The notes beneath the pieces are model-generated. The model worked only from the letters and a program-made list of their open reading frames with translations, ran no database searches and was not told where the DNA came from. A stretch of 64,000 bases of DNA from Protaetiibacter intestinalis (GTDB lineage Bacteria > Actinomycetota > Actinomycetes > Actinomycetales > Microbacteriaceae). Below are positions 34,709-42,758 of the stretch, in pieces. Location: positions 124,001 to 188,000 of the forward strand of contig NZ_CP032630.1 in assembly GCF_003627075.1 (NCBI RefSeq). The letters run 5' to 3'. Both the position numbers and the translations under genes were made by a program. Each line of letters starts with the position of its first letter. Positions within the stretch are counted from its first letter, which is position 1.

Positions 34709-35791
34709 CTAGGTGGACTCGACGTAGCGCAGGGTCGCCTGCAGACGCTCGACGGTGTCGGGGCCCGCGGCCGCGGTGACCGCGGCGCGCACCGGGTCGG
34801 CCATCGCGGCGTGGCCCGAGACGTAGAGCCAGGCGCCCGAGGCGAGGTCGGCGGCGACCGCGTCGGATGCGCTGGCCAGCACATCCGTCACGCGGCGCAG
34901 GCCGGATGCGGCACGCGAGTCGACGACGTCGAGACGGCGGATGGCGCCCGCCGCCGCATAGCCATCCAGCTCCGCGCGCAACCACGGTGCCGGCTCGCCG
35001 CGCAGGCCCCACACGAGCCACGGGCGCCCCGCCACGCCGGAGCGCAGGGCCGCGAGCACGCCCGCGATACCCGAGCCGGTCACCACCGCGACGCCGTCGC
35101 CCAGCGCCCCGTGCAGCGGCGGCAGGCGGTGCGGATGCGGCAGCACCCACCCCGCGAGCGCCTCCCCCGGCACCACCCGGTGCAGGTGGGCGGCGGCGCG
35201 CGACGGCCACGCCGCGTGGTGGCTCACGAGGACCCGCAGCTCCTGGCGACCGCCCCCCAGGGAGCGCACGCCCGAGAGCGTGAAGACGCGCGGCACCATC
35301 CGCGGGGCCGCGCGCGGCAGCTCGGGGAACTGCGCAGCCAGCGCATCCGCGAGGTCGAGCACGGTCGCCGCGAGCTCCGCCGACGTCGCACGGGCGCGCC
35401 GCGACGGCACGCCCGGCGCGGGGGTCGTCCAGTACGGCAGCACCGCATCCGCCGCGCCCGCGGGCAGCACCGCGGCCACGGCATCCGGCGCGTTCCGCCA
35501 GCCGAGGTAGAGCATGTCACCCGGAACGGCGCGGGCCTCGGCCTCGAGGGTCAGCTCGCGGATGCCGCCCTCGCCGTGCGCCGACACGACGCGCACCTCC
35601 CGCACCACGAACCGGACGGGCCGACGACGCAGGATGCGCGGCAGCGCGAGCTGGTAGTCGAGCAGCGCGCGGTCGTGCGCGGTGGCGCGCGGCCAGCGGG
35701 TGCGGAAGAACAGCGGCCGCAGCGCCGCCCGCGGGTAGCTCGCGAGCGCGGCGGATGCCGTCACGGGCGGGTGGGAGCGGGCCGCGGTCAC
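34709..35791 (-). CDS. FAD/NAD(P)-binding reductase of sulfite-reductase flavoprotein type (no flavodoxin domain)
   Basis: A 360-aa protein with an FNR-like layout. Residues ~1-215 carry an FAD-binding barrel (AVPGDMLYLGWRNAPDAVA, MVPRVFTLSG giving the R-x-(F/Y)-(T/S) FAD motif). The rest is a nucleotide domain (VVTGSGIAGVLAAL, PWLVWGLRGEPAPWL, WLYVSGHAAMADPVRAAV). The N-terminal flavodoxin of CysJ/P450 reductase is absent. The GTG start overlaps the MATE stop (GTGA), so the two share an mRNA that begins at an iron box. Reduction of an imported ferric siderophore is the most likely role, inferred from that box. Confidence 0.75.
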   Translation of the reverse strand: MTAARSHPPVTASAALASYPRAALRPLFFRTRWPRATAHDRALLDYQLALPRILRRRPVRFVVREVRVVSAHGEGGIRELTLEAEARAVPGDMLYLGWRNAPDAVAAVLPAGAADAVLPYWTTPAPGVPSRRARATSAELAATVLDLADALAAQFPELPRAAPRMVPRVFTLSGVRSLGGGRQELRVLVSHHAAWPSRAAAHLHRVVPGEALAGWVLPHPHRLPPLHGALGDGVAVVTGSGIAGVLAALRSGVAGRPWLVWGLRGEPAPWLRAELDGYAAAGAIRRLDVVDSRAASGLRRVTDVLASASDAVAADLASGAWLYVSGHAAMADPVRAAVTAAAGPDTVERLQATLRYVEST

Positions 35792-37164
35792 GAGGTGATG
35801 GGTGCGCGTGCAGCCCACCGCCCGCGCAGCCAGCGCGCGAGCAGCAGGGTCGCCTTCACGGCCTCCGCGGCGATGAGCGCCCACCACGCCCCCGAGAGGC
35901 CCCAGCCGAGCACCCCCACGAAGATCCAGGCGAGCGGCACGAGCACGACGACGCTCGAGGCGATCGAGTACACCATCGGCACCACGACGTCGCCGGTGGA
36001 GCGCAGCGCGCCGTAGACGACGGCGGTCACCGCGGCGAGCGGCAGCAGCACGACGCTCAGCAGCAGCACCTCGCGGGCGCCCGCCACGACGTCGGCGTTG
36101 GCGCCGAAGATCGAGAGCACGGCATCGGCGAAGTACCAGAGCACGAGCGCGAGCACCACCGAGGCGCCGGCCGCCCAGGCGGCCACCCGCAGCGTCAGGC
36201 GGCGGGCGTGCGCCGGGGTGCGCCCGCCGGTGTCCCAGCCGACGATCGTCTCGTTCGCCTGCGCGAGCGCGAGCACGATGCCCGTGACGAGCGCCGTGAG
36301 GGTGAGCGCGTAGGAGCGCGCGTTGATGGCGTCGGTGCCGAGCAGGTTCACGAACGACACGAGCACCAGGATGCCGACGTTGTAGGCGGCGTTCTCGACG
36401 ACGGTCGGCACCGACAGCTTCGCCATCCGCACCGCCCCGGTCTCGGCCTCGCGCGGCGGCAGCTTCGAGAACAGGTGCGCGCCGGTGCGCCGGTAGACCA
36501 CCCACGCCACGATCACGGCGGTGCCGCCGCGGGCGAGGGTCGTCGAGAGCGCGGCGCCGGCCGCCCCCATGTCGAGCACCAGGATGAACACGTACTGCAT
36601 CACGAGGTAGCTGAGGTTGAGCGCGAGGCCCAGCACGAGGATCACGACGGTGCGCCCGTAGGCGCGCAGGATGGCGGTCGCCACCACGAGGTACGCGTTG
36701 AACAGCACCCCGCCGAGCACCGCGTAGAGGTACACGAGGCTCTCCCCCACGAGCTCGTCGGGCGTGTTGACGACCGACACGAGCCACGGCCCGAGCACCG
36801 CGAGCGCGACGACGATCGCGAGCCCGAGGGCGGTGTTGGCGCGCAGGGCGATGATGGTGGCGCGGCGGGCGGATGCGAGCCGCCCCGCCCCGAGCAGCTG
36901 CGCGATCACGACGAGTGCGCCGATCGAGAACAGCACCGACAGGTCGTACGGAATGCCGAGCAGCTGGTTCGCGGTCGACACGGCGGCGTTCAGCTCGGGC
37001 GAGCCCACGCTGAGGATGACCGTGTCGGCGATCACCGCGAGCAGCGTCACGAGGGTGACGACGAGCAGCGGCCAGCTGAGGCGCAGGATGCCGATGCGCC
37101 GGAATCCGGATGCGGGCGCCTGCTCGGGTCGGGCCTCGGGTGTGGTGGTGCTGGCGTCGCTCAC
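35788..37164 (-). CDS. MATE-family efflux transporter, probably iron-regulated
   Basis: A 458-aa, 12-helix MATE (DinF-like) transporter (LSWPLLVVTLVTLLAVIADT in TM1, then a second half starting LSVPTVVENAAYNVGILVLV). It exports organic compounds against Na+ or H+. A GAGGAG site lies 5 bases before the GTG at 37164, and a DtxR/IdeR-like palindrome is 18 bases upstream. With the coupled flavin reductase this suggests siderophore secretion and iron release under iron limitation. No siderophore synthetase is in the window, so the substrate remains open. Confidence 0.88.
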   Translation of the reverse strand: MSDASTTTPEARPEQAPASGFRRIGILRLSWPLLVVTLVTLLAVIADTVILSVGSPELNAAVSTANQLLGIPYDLSVLFSIGALVVIAQLLGAGRLASARRATIIALRANTALGLAIVVALAVLGPWLVSVVNTPDELVGESLVYLYAVLGGVLFNAYLVVATAILRAYGRTVVILVLGLALNLSYLVMQYVFILVLDMGAAGAALSTTLARGGTAVIVAWVVYRRTGAHLFSKLPPREAETGAVRMAKLSVPTVVENAAYNVGILVLVSFVNLLGTDAINARSYALTLTALVTGIVLALAQANETIVGWDTGGRTPAHARRLTLRVAAWAAGASVVLALVLWYFADAVLSIFGANADVVAGAREVLLLSVVLLPLAAVTAVVYGALRSTGDVVVPMVYSIASSVVVLVPLAWIFVGVLGWGLSGAWWALIAAEAVKATLLLARWLRGRWAARAPITS

Positions 37165-37181
37165 AGCGCTCCTCGGGTCGG

Positions 37182-37197
37182 GTTAGGGTGCCCTAAC
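37182..37197. promoter_or_regulatory. DtxR/IdeR-like iron box
   Basis: GTTAGGGTGCCCTAAC, a 16-bp palindrome broken only at its two central bases, resembling the actinobacterial iron box TTAGGnTAnnCTAA half-sites. It lies just upstream of the MATE gene. Confidence 0.7.
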
Positions 37198-37254
37198 TTT
37201 ATCGCCTCCGCGGGACCGCCCCCACACGGGCGACGGGCCCGAGCCCGGCCCCCC

Positions 37255-37797
37255 TCAGCCCGCCGACTCCTCGCGCCCCCGGAGGCGGCCGAGCGAGTGC
37301 ACCGCCGAGAGCAGCACCGTCGCGTTCAGCAGGAACAGCGCGGGCCCGAGGATCAGGGCGACCTCGCCGCCCGAACCCTGCTGCGCCGTCGCCCACAGAC
37401 CGAAGCCCGTGAACGCGAGCGCCAGCAGCGTGCCGAACGCGAAGAAGGCGGCCACCATGATCGTCCCGCGCCGCGAGATCGGCGTCAGCTTCGGCGCCAC
37501 GTACCCCGGCTGCGCCTCGCGCCACGCCTGCAGGATGCGGCGTCGCCGCGCCGCGAGCACCGGGCCCAGCACGTAGCAGGCGAGGAACAGCACCGCCCCC
37601 ACGACGATCGTCACGATGCCGCCGGTCGGGTCGGGCTCCACCGCCGCCACGAGCACCCCGAACAGCGCTACCAGCAGGAACACGAGCGCGCCGACCCCCG
37701 CGAGCACGATGCCGACGACGAGCCCCGTCGTCTTCGGCTTCGTGGCCTCGGCGGCCAGGATCTCGGGGATGCTGCGGGGCTCGGGCGGGATGCTCAC
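37255..37797 (-). CDS. Hypothetical four-helix membrane protein
   Basis: A 180-aa protein with four hydrophobic stretches (GLVVGIVLAGVGALVFLLVA, IVTIVVGAVLFLACYVLGPV, IMVAAFFAFGTLLALAFTGF, LILGPALFLLNATVLLSAV), and basic loops (AARRRRILQAWRE) between TM2 and TM3. The GTG at 37797 is set by TATGCT exactly 6 bases upstream; the longer frame runs over the neighbouring small gene. Function is unknown. Confidence 0.75.
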   Translation of the reverse strand: MSIPPEPRSIPEILAAEATKPKTTGLVVGIVLAGVGALVFLLVALFGVLVAAVEPDPTGGIVTIVVGAVLFLACYVLGPVLAARRRRILQAWREAQPGYVAPKLTPISRRGTIMVAAFFAFGTLLALAFTGFGLWATAQQGSGGEVALILGPALFLLNATVLLSAVHSLGRLRGREESAG

Positions 37798-37803
37798 CCC
37801 CGC

Positions 37804-37809
37804 AGCATA
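37804..37809 (-). promoter_or_regulatory. -10 hexamer of four-helix membrane protein
   Basis: TATGCT, 6 bases before the GTG at 37797. Confidence 0.4.
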
Positions 37810-37873
37810 GGGGCAGCCGCCGCCCGGGAACACGGGCAGCGCTCCCCCACCGCGGTGGGGCGCGGGCGCCGGA

Positions 37874-38077
37874 TCAGTCGTTCCAGCCGAGCGGTTCCGG
37901 ATGGTGCTGCAGCGGCGGGCGCACGGCATCCACCACGCGGCGGTACACGCGGTCGGCCTCGAACAGCTGCTCGCGGGCGCGCTCGTGCACCTCCCGCGAT
38001 TCCCGGAACTCCGAACGGGCGGCGAACAGACGCAGCTCGGCGATGCGCACCGAGTCGTCATCGAGAGTGAGTGTCAT
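37874..38077 (-). CDS. Hypothetical 67-aa charged helical protein
   Basis: A small soluble protein, highly charged and predicted helical (AELRLFAARSEFRESREVHE, then RAREQLFEADRVYRRVVD), perhaps a coiled coil. The ATG at 38077 has TACTGT exactly 6 bases upstream, which excludes the longer reading from 38164. It stands between the four-helix membrane protein and the crcB pair. No family is recognised. Confidence 0.6.
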   Translation of the reverse strand: MTLTLDDDSVRIAELRLFAARSEFRESREVHERAREQLFEADRVYRRVVDAVRPPLQHHPEPLGWND

Positions 38078-38083
38078 GGGGCG

Positions 38084-38089
38084 ACAGTA
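38084..38089 (-). promoter_or_regulatory. -10 hexamer of 67-aa protein gene
   Basis: TACTGT, 6 bases before the ATG at 38077. Confidence 0.4.
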
Positions 38090-38194
38090 GGCGCCGGATG
38101 CGGGCCGCGGGCCCGGTGTTGCGAAGTGGGTCGGGGTGCGACGCCGGATGACGTCCGGCGACATCCGCGACCGCGCGTCAGGTGCCGCCGCGCG

Positions 38195-38572
38195 TCAGGC
38201 GAGCCCGCCGAGCCAGAGCCCGAGCCCCGCGAGCGCCGTCGCCGCCACGAGCTGCGCGAGGGCGTTCACGAGCCCCGCCCCGAGACGACGCTCCTGCAGC
38301 AGGCGCACCGTCTCGAAGCTCGCCGTCGAGAACGTCGTGTAGCCGCCGAGGAACCCGGTACCGAGCGCCCACTGCCACTCGCCGCCGAACGCGCCCGCGC
38401 CGACGAGCCCCACGATGAGCCCCAGGGCGAACGAGCCCGAGAGGTTGATCGTGAGGGTGCCCCACGGCATCCGCGTGCCGACGCGCGAACGGATCGCGCC
38501 GTCGAGCATGAAGCGCGCGACGGCACCCAGGCCGCCCGCGAGCGCGACCACCAGGAACAGCACGGGCGTCAT
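38195..38572 (-). CDS. crcB: Fluoride channel CrcB/Fluc, second subunit
   Basis: A 125-aa four-helix protein with the Fluc motifs GGLGAVARFMLDGAI, WGTLTINLSGSFALG (Asn of the pore) and FLGGYTTFSTASFE (the Na+-site/Phe-box helix break). It dimerises to export fluoride. Its ATG overlaps the TGA of the upstream crcB (ATGA). Two tandem, divergent crcB copies are usual in Gram-positives and form a heterodimer. Confidence 0.92.
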   Translation of the reverse strand: MTPVLFLVVALAGGLGAVARFMLDGAIRSRVGTRMPWGTLTINLSGSFALGLIVGLVGAGAFGGEWQWALGTGFLGGYTTFSTASFETVRLLQERRLGAGLVNALAQLVAATALAGLGLWLGGLA

Positions 38573-39075
38573 CCGACCGCCCCCTCGGTGGCGCCGAAGC
38601 GGGCGCGGTGGGCCGCGGCGGCGAGCATGATGCCCGCGATCGTGGCGATCGCCCCCACGACGACCGTGCCGACCGCGTACGCGGTCGCGAGCCAGCCGTC
38701 GCCCGCCCCCACGAGCGCCGCCGTGTCGGTGGCGAGGGCGCTGTAGGTGGTGAAGCCGCCCATGAAGCCGGTGCCGAGCAGCAGCCGCAGGGTACGGCGG
38801 ATGCCGTGGTCCGCCCCGCGGCGCACGAGCGCCTCCAGCAGCACCCCGAGCGCGAACGCTCCCGCGAGGTTCGCGGCGAGGATCGCCCACGGCACCCCGC
38901 CGGTGGCCGGGATCAGGAGCCCCAGCCCCTCGCGCGCGGCCGTTCCGGCGGCCCCACCCGCGAACACCACCGCGAGGTACGCGGGGCGCAGGTGCACGGG
39001 GGTCGGCGGCCCGGGCGGCGCCTCGACGACCTCGACATCCGGATCGAGCGGCAGCTCGGCGAACTCGTCGGCCAT
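38569..39075 (-). CDS. crcB: Fluoride channel CrcB/Fluc, first subunit with extended N-terminus
   Basis: A 168-aa CrcB homologue. About 30 residues of acidic, proline-rich N-terminal extension (ELPLDPDVEVVEAPPGPPTP) precede the Fluc core: GGAAGTAAREGLGLLIP, WAILAANLAGAFALG, GFMGGFTTYSALATD. GAAGGAG lies 6 bases before the ATG. It probably pairs with the following CrcB. The upstream leader has a strong hairpin but not the crcB fluoride-riboswitch consensus. Confidence 0.9.
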   Translation of the reverse strand: MADEFAELPLDPDVEVVEAPPGPPTPVHLRPAYLAVVFAGGAAGTAAREGLGLLIPATGGVPWAILAANLAGAFALGVLLEALVRRGADHGIRRTLRLLLGTGFMGGFTTYSALATDTAALVGAGDGWLATAYAVGTVVVGAIATIAGIMLAAAAHRARFGATEGAVG

Positions 39076-39085
39076 GTCTCTCCTT

Positions 39086-39125
39086 CCCTACCGGCGCGAG
39101 GGCATGCTCGCGCTGAGCGGTAGGG
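39086..39125 (-). promoter_or_regulatory. Leader hairpin directly upstream of crcB ribosome site
   Basis: Outer arms CCCTACCG/CGGTAGGG (8 bp) and inner arms GCGCGAG/CTCGCGC (7 bp) around a 6-base loop. The 3' edge in the mRNA abuts the GAAGGAG ribosome site, so its folding could gate translation. The fluoride-riboswitch consensus is absent. Confidence 0.5.
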
Positions 39126-39221
39126 ACTGTTGTCGGAGTTCCGAGGTTGGGAACGGCCAGCCCCACGGCCGTGCCGCGGCGTGCGCGACTCGTCGAGTGT
39201 AGCGGAGCCGGCGGAGGGCAA

Positions 39222-39256
39222 CGGGTAGCATGCATGGTACTACTCGGGTAGCATGC
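39222..39256. promoter_or_regulatory. Operator-like repeats before the toxin-antitoxin genes
   Basis: Two direct copies of CGGGTAGCATGC (39222-39233, 39245-39256), 23 bases apart; the first is part of the imperfect palindrome GTAGCATGCATGGTAC (39225-39240). This is the expected site for autoregulation by the RHH antitoxin. Confidence 0.55.
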
Positions 39257-39261
39257 CGGGC

Positions 39262-39480
39262 ATGAGCAGTGTCAAGGTCAGCGTCAGCATCCCCCACGAC
39301 GACCTCGCCTACCTCGACACGCAGACCCTCTCCGGGCGGTACGCGAGCCGCTCCGCGGCGCTGCACGACGCGATCCGGATGCTGCGCGAGAGCGAGCTGG
39401 CCGACGCCTACGCGGAGGCGTACGGCGAGTGGCAGGACGACGAGTGGGAGAACACGGCCGCCGACGGGCTCGGCGCGTGA
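39262..39480 (+). CDS. Ribbon-helix-helix antitoxin (MazE/ParD-like)
   Basis: A 72-aa protein. The first ~45 residues form an RHH DNA-binding fold (VKVSVSIPHDDLAYLDTQTL, then RYASRSAALHDAIRMLRE). The acidic tail (EAYGEWQDDEWENTAADG) should occupy the toxin's active site. ATG 39262 is used; ATG 39253 would add three residues. Its TGA overlaps the toxin GTG (GTGA), the classic coupling in type II systems. Confidence 0.85.
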   Translation: MSSVKVSVSIPHDDLAYLDTQTLSGRYASRSAALHDAIRMLRESELADAYAEAYGEWQDDEWENTAADGLGA

Positions 39481-39836
39481 GCGGGGTGCTGCTGCGCCGA
39501 GGTGCGATCGTGCTCGTCGACCTCGACCCGGTGATCGGCTCGGAAGCCGCCCGCTCACGACCCGCCGTGATCGTGAGCAACAACACGGCGAACGCCGCGG
39601 CGATGCGCGCGAACGGGGTCATCACCGTCGTGCCCGTCACGAGCAACATCTCCCGCGTCTACCCCTTCCAGGTGCTGCTGCCCGCGAGCACCACAGGGCT
39701 CGCCCGCGACTCGAAGGCGCAGGCCGAGCAGGTCCGCAGCGTGGCGGTGGCGCGCGTCCGGTCGGCCGCGGGATGGGCGACGAGCGAGCTCATGGACGAG
39801 CTCGACGCGGCCCTGCGGCTGCACCTGGCGCTGTAG
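39477..39836 (+). CDS. MazF/PemK-family endoribonuclease toxin
   Basis: A 119-aa protein with the MazF signature: RRGAIVLVDLDPVIGSEAAR (start loop), SRPAVIVSNN, then VTSNISRVYPFQVLLP and KAQAEQVRSVAVARV. These toxins cut mRNA at short sequence motifs. The GTG at 39477 overlaps the antitoxin stop. The pair is flanked by the divergent crcB genes and the convergent amidase, so it forms an isolated mobile-type module. Confidence 0.88.
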   Translation: MSGVLLRRGAIVLVDLDPVIGSEAARSRPAVIVSNNTANAAAMRANGVITVVPVTSNISRVYPFQVLLPASTTGLARDSKAQAEQVRSVAVARVRSAAGWATSELMDELDAALRLHLAL

Positions 39837-39841
39837 GCCCC

Positions 39842-41539
39842 TCACACCCGCGGCAGGGGCGGCGGCACGCGCCCCGGGGCGAGCGCCTCGAAGGCGGCCG
39901 CGTAGCGCAGCAGCGCCGTGTCGTCCCAGGCGCGACCGGCGAAGGTGAGCCCCACCGGCATCCCGATGTCGCGCATGAGCCCCATCGGCACCGTCACCGT
40001 CGGGATGCCGAGGTGCCGGATCGCGAGGTTGCCGTTCGCCACCCACACGCCGTTGCGCCAGCCGGCATCCGCCGCGTCCGGGTCCACGTCCATGTCGGCG
40101 GCGCCCACATCCGCCACCGCGGGGAACACGACCGCGTCGAGGCGCTCGGCCTCCAGCCACTCCTCGAGGTCGAGGCGGCGGGTCTCCTCGAGCCCGCGGA
40201 TGCCGCCCTCGAGCTCGGGGATATCGCGCAGCCCGGCGTGCGGGTGCGTGCGCACCCACGCGGGGTAGCCCGCGATGTCGTCGTCGAAGCCCGTGTACCG
40301 GTCGGGCAGCGCGCCCGGCGGGTGCGGGAAGATGCGCGCCCCGTCGACCCCCGCGAGCCCCGGGATGGCGGGGTCGCCGTTCGCCCGCAGGAAGTCGTCC
40401 CACGCCCACGCCGCGAGGTCGAGCAGCTCGCGACGCAGGTACTCGGGGCCGACGAGCCCGCGGGTGGCGACCGTGGGGGCGCCCGCCCGGTCGCCCTCGT
40501 AGTTCGACACCGCCGGGAAGTCGACCTCGACGACGATCGCGCCCGCCCCCTCGAGCACCGCGCGCGCCGCCTCCCATCGCTCCATGACCGACTCGCGCGT
40601 CACGATGCGCTCGCCGGTCGGCCCGCCGATGCCGGTCGAGCCGACACCGGCCTCGGCGTCCGCGTTGATGTACATGCGCGGCACCCCGAAGCGACGTCCC
40701 GCGAGCTCGAGGACGGCATCCGAGGGTTCGTCGGGCAGCAGTGCGGGATACGACACCGGCCGCACCTCGGAGGGTTTCGGGATCGGCACCCACGGCTGGG
40801 TGCGCCAGAAGTCGCCGCGGGTGTCTGCGTCGTCGGCGACGATCACGTCGAGCACCTCGAGCAGCTCTGCCATGGTGCGGGTGTGCGGCACGACGACGTC
40901 CATGGGGGGCACGAGCGGCCAGTTGCCGCGCACCGAGATGACGCCGCGCGAGGGAGTGTAGGCGCACAGGCCGTTGCTGCTCGCGGGGCCGCGACCGCTC
41001 GACCAGGTCTCCTCGCCGAGGCCGAAGGCGGCGAAGCTCGCGGCGGTCGCGGTGCCCGAGCCGTTCGAGCTGCCGGAGGCGAACGGCGCCGTCAGGAACT
41101 CGCGGTTGTACGGGCTCTCGGCGCGGCCGTACAGCCCGCGCTGCATGCCGCCGTTCGCCATCGGGGGCATGTTGGTGAGGCCGAGGCAGATGGCCCCGGA
41201 TTCGCGCAGCCGCTCGATCGTGAACGCGTCGCGCTGCGCCATGAGCTCGGCGAAGGCGGGGCTGCCGGCCGCGGCGGTGAGGCCGCGCACGAGGTAGGAG
41301 TCCTTCGCGGTGTAGGGGATGCCGTCGAGCGGCCCGAGGGTCTCGCCCGCCGCGCGGCGCTCGTCGGAGGCGCGGGCCTCGTCGAACGCTGCAGCGTTGC
41401 GCACCACGACGGCGTTCAGCTCGCCGTCGAGGGCGTCGATGCGGGCGAGGTAGGCCGCGACGAGCTCGACCGCGGTCGTCTCGCCCTCCTCGAGGGCGGC
41501 ACGCAGGCGGGCGATCGGGGTCTCGACGACGTCGATCAC
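39842..41539 (-). CDS. Amidase-signature family hydrolase (divergent)
   Basis: A 565-aa protein of the amidase-signature family. The catalytic Lys lies in GIPYTAKDSYLVRG and the Ser-rich stretch is FASGSSNGSGTATAASFAAF, but the canonical GTDTGGSIR is replaced by EETWSSGRGPASS, so activity or substrate may differ. The C-terminus (IPTVTVPMGLMRDIGMPVGL, then TFAGRAWDD) is typical. GTG 41539 preceded by GGGGG is chosen; an upstream ATG at 41608 is possible but adds low-quality residues. It lies downstream of agmatine deiminase on the same strand (115-base gap), so it might process a related amide. Confidence 0.85.
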   Translation of the reverse strand: MIDVVETPIARLRAALEEGETTAVELVAAYLARIDALDGELNAVVVRNAAAFDEARASDERRAAGETLGPLDGIPYTAKDSYLVRGLTAAAGSPAFAELMAQRDAFTIERLRESGAICLGLTNMPPMANGGMQRGLYGRAESPYNREFLTAPFASGSSNGSGTATAASFAAFGLGEETWSSGRGPASSNGLCAYTPSRGVISVRGNWPLVPPMDVVVPHTRTMAELLEVLDVIVADDADTRGDFWRTQPWVPIPKPSEVRPVSYPALLPDEPSDAVLELAGRRFGVPRMYINADAEAGVGSTGIGGPTGERIVTRESVMERWEAARAVLEGAGAIVVEVDFPAVSNYEGDRAGAPTVATRGLVGPEYLRRELLDLAAWAWDDFLRANGDPAIPGLAGVDGARIFPHPPGALPDRYTGFDDDIAGYPAWVRTHPHAGLRDIPELEGGIRGLEETRRLDLEEWLEAERLDAVVFPAVADVGAADMDVDPDAADAGWRNGVWVANGNLAIRHLGIPTVTVPMGLMRDIGMPVGLTFAGRAWDDTALLRYAAAFEALAPGRVPPPLPRV

Positions 41540-41627
41540 GGCATCCCCCGGACGGGCTGGTCCCGCATCCGCGTCGCGCGCCACCTTTCGGCAACCGGCG
41601 GCCGACATCCCTGGCGCCGAAGGTCAG

Positions 41628-41639
41628 ACGCTGCAGCGT
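41628..41639. promoter_or_regulatory. ACGCTGCAGCGT palindrome upstream of amidase
   Basis: A 12-bp perfect palindrome, 89 bases before the amidase start. The same core appears three times between proA and proB. Confidence 0.55.
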
Positions 41640-41654
41640 TTGGCAGGAAGCCGC

Positions 41655-42689
41655 TCAACGCACGGCCGCCGGCTGCTGCTGCGTGATGCAGTGGATGCCG
41701 CCGCCGCGGGCGAAGATCGGGCGGGCGTCGACCGTCACGACGCGGCGGCCGGGGTAGGCCTCGGCGAGGATCGCGCGGGCGTCGGCATCCGCCCGCTCCT
41801 CGCCGAAGCCGCAGGCGATGACGCCGCCGTTCACGACGAGGTGGTTCACGTAGCTCCAGTCGACGAAGCCCTCGTGGTCGCGGAGCGTCGCGGGCGCGGG
41901 CAGTTCGACGACCTCGAAGGCGCGACCCGCGGCATCCGTCTGCGCCTCGAGCTCGGCGCGCAGGGCGCGGGTGACCGGGTGGTCCGGATGCGCCGGGTCG
42001 CGCTGGGTGTGCAGCAGCAGGCGGCCGGGGCTCGGGATGGTGGCGACGATGTCGACGTGCCCGTTGGTGCCGAAGTCGTCGTAGTCGCGGGTGAGCCCGC
42101 GCGACAGCCAGACGGCGTGCGTGGCGCCGATCGTGCGGGCGAGCTCGGCCTCCACCGCCTCCCGCGTGATGCCGGGGTTGCGGCGCTCGTCGCGCTGCAC
42201 GGTGTCGGTCACGAGCACGGTGCCCACCCCGTCCACGTGGATGCCGCCGCCCTCGTTCACGAGCCCGGAGGCGACGAGCTCGGCCCCCACGGCATCCGCC
42301 ACGAGCCGCGCGTGCCGGGTGGCGAGCGCGAACTCCGACCAGCCGCGGTCGCCCCAGCCGTTGAACACCCAGTCGACCGCGCCGAGCACGCCCGGCCGTG
42401 CGTCGTCGAGCACGAAGGTGGGACCGTGGTCGCGCAGCCAGAACTCGTCGACGCCCGCCTCGAGGTACGCGACGGATGCGCCGAGCCGGTTCCGCGCGTT
42501 CGCCGCCTCGGCCGGGTCGACGAGCATCGCGACCGGCTCGAACTCGGCGATCGCGCGGGCGACGGCGCTCCAGGCGGCGTAGCACTCCTCGCGTTCGGCC
42601 GCGGTGTCGCCGAGCGTCGTGCCGGCGGCGGGGAACGCCATCCAGGTGCGCTCGTGCGGCTCGGTCTCCGCGGGCATCCGCCAGGGCAT
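41655..42689 (-). CDS. aguA: Agmatine deiminase family protein
   Basis: A 344-aa guanidino-modifying enzyme. The start matches the family exactly (WRMPAETEPHERTWMAFP). Catalytic features are LRDHGPTFV, VNEGGGIHVDGVGTVLVT (His/Asp region) and the C-terminal GGGIHCITQQQP carrying the nucleophilic Cys. It converts agmatine to N-carbamoylputrescine, a step of arginine-derived polyamine synthesis; no N-carbamoylputrescine amidase of the nitrilase type is near, but the amidase-signature gene follows. Peptidyl-arginine deiminase homologues are the alternative. Confidence 0.88.
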   Translation of the reverse strand: MPWRMPAETEPHERTWMAFPAAGTTLGDTAAEREECYAAWSAVARAIAEFEPVAMLVDPAEAANARNRLGASVAYLEAGVDEFWLRDHGPTFVLDDARPGVLGAVDWVFNGWGDRGWSEFALATRHARLVADAVGAELVASGLVNEGGGIHVDGVGTVLVTDTVQRDERRNPGITREAVEAELARTIGATHAVWLSRGLTRDYDDFGTNGHVDIVATIPSPGRLLLHTQRDPAHPDHPVTRALRAELEAQTDAAGRAFEVVELPAPATLRDHEGFVDWSYVNHLVVNGGVIACGFGEERADADARAILAEAYPGRRVVTVDARPIFARGGGIHCITQQQPAAVR

Positions 42690-42758
42690 GCGCCATCATC
42701 TCGCGGATGCGGGTGCGGTCGGTAGGGATCACGACGCCAGGTCGTGTCCCCGAGGTCG

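Noticed and set aside
34709..36787. A 692-aa fusion of reductase and upstream sequence
   Set aside because: The first ~330 residues are antisense-like Arg/Gly shadow over the MATE gene; GTG 35791 with a GTGA overlap gives the real start.
39076..39221. Fluoride riboswitch before crcB
   Set aside because: The leader lacks the GGnGATGG...GCC...CTGATG-type consensus of the crcB motif; only a simple stacked hairpin is present.
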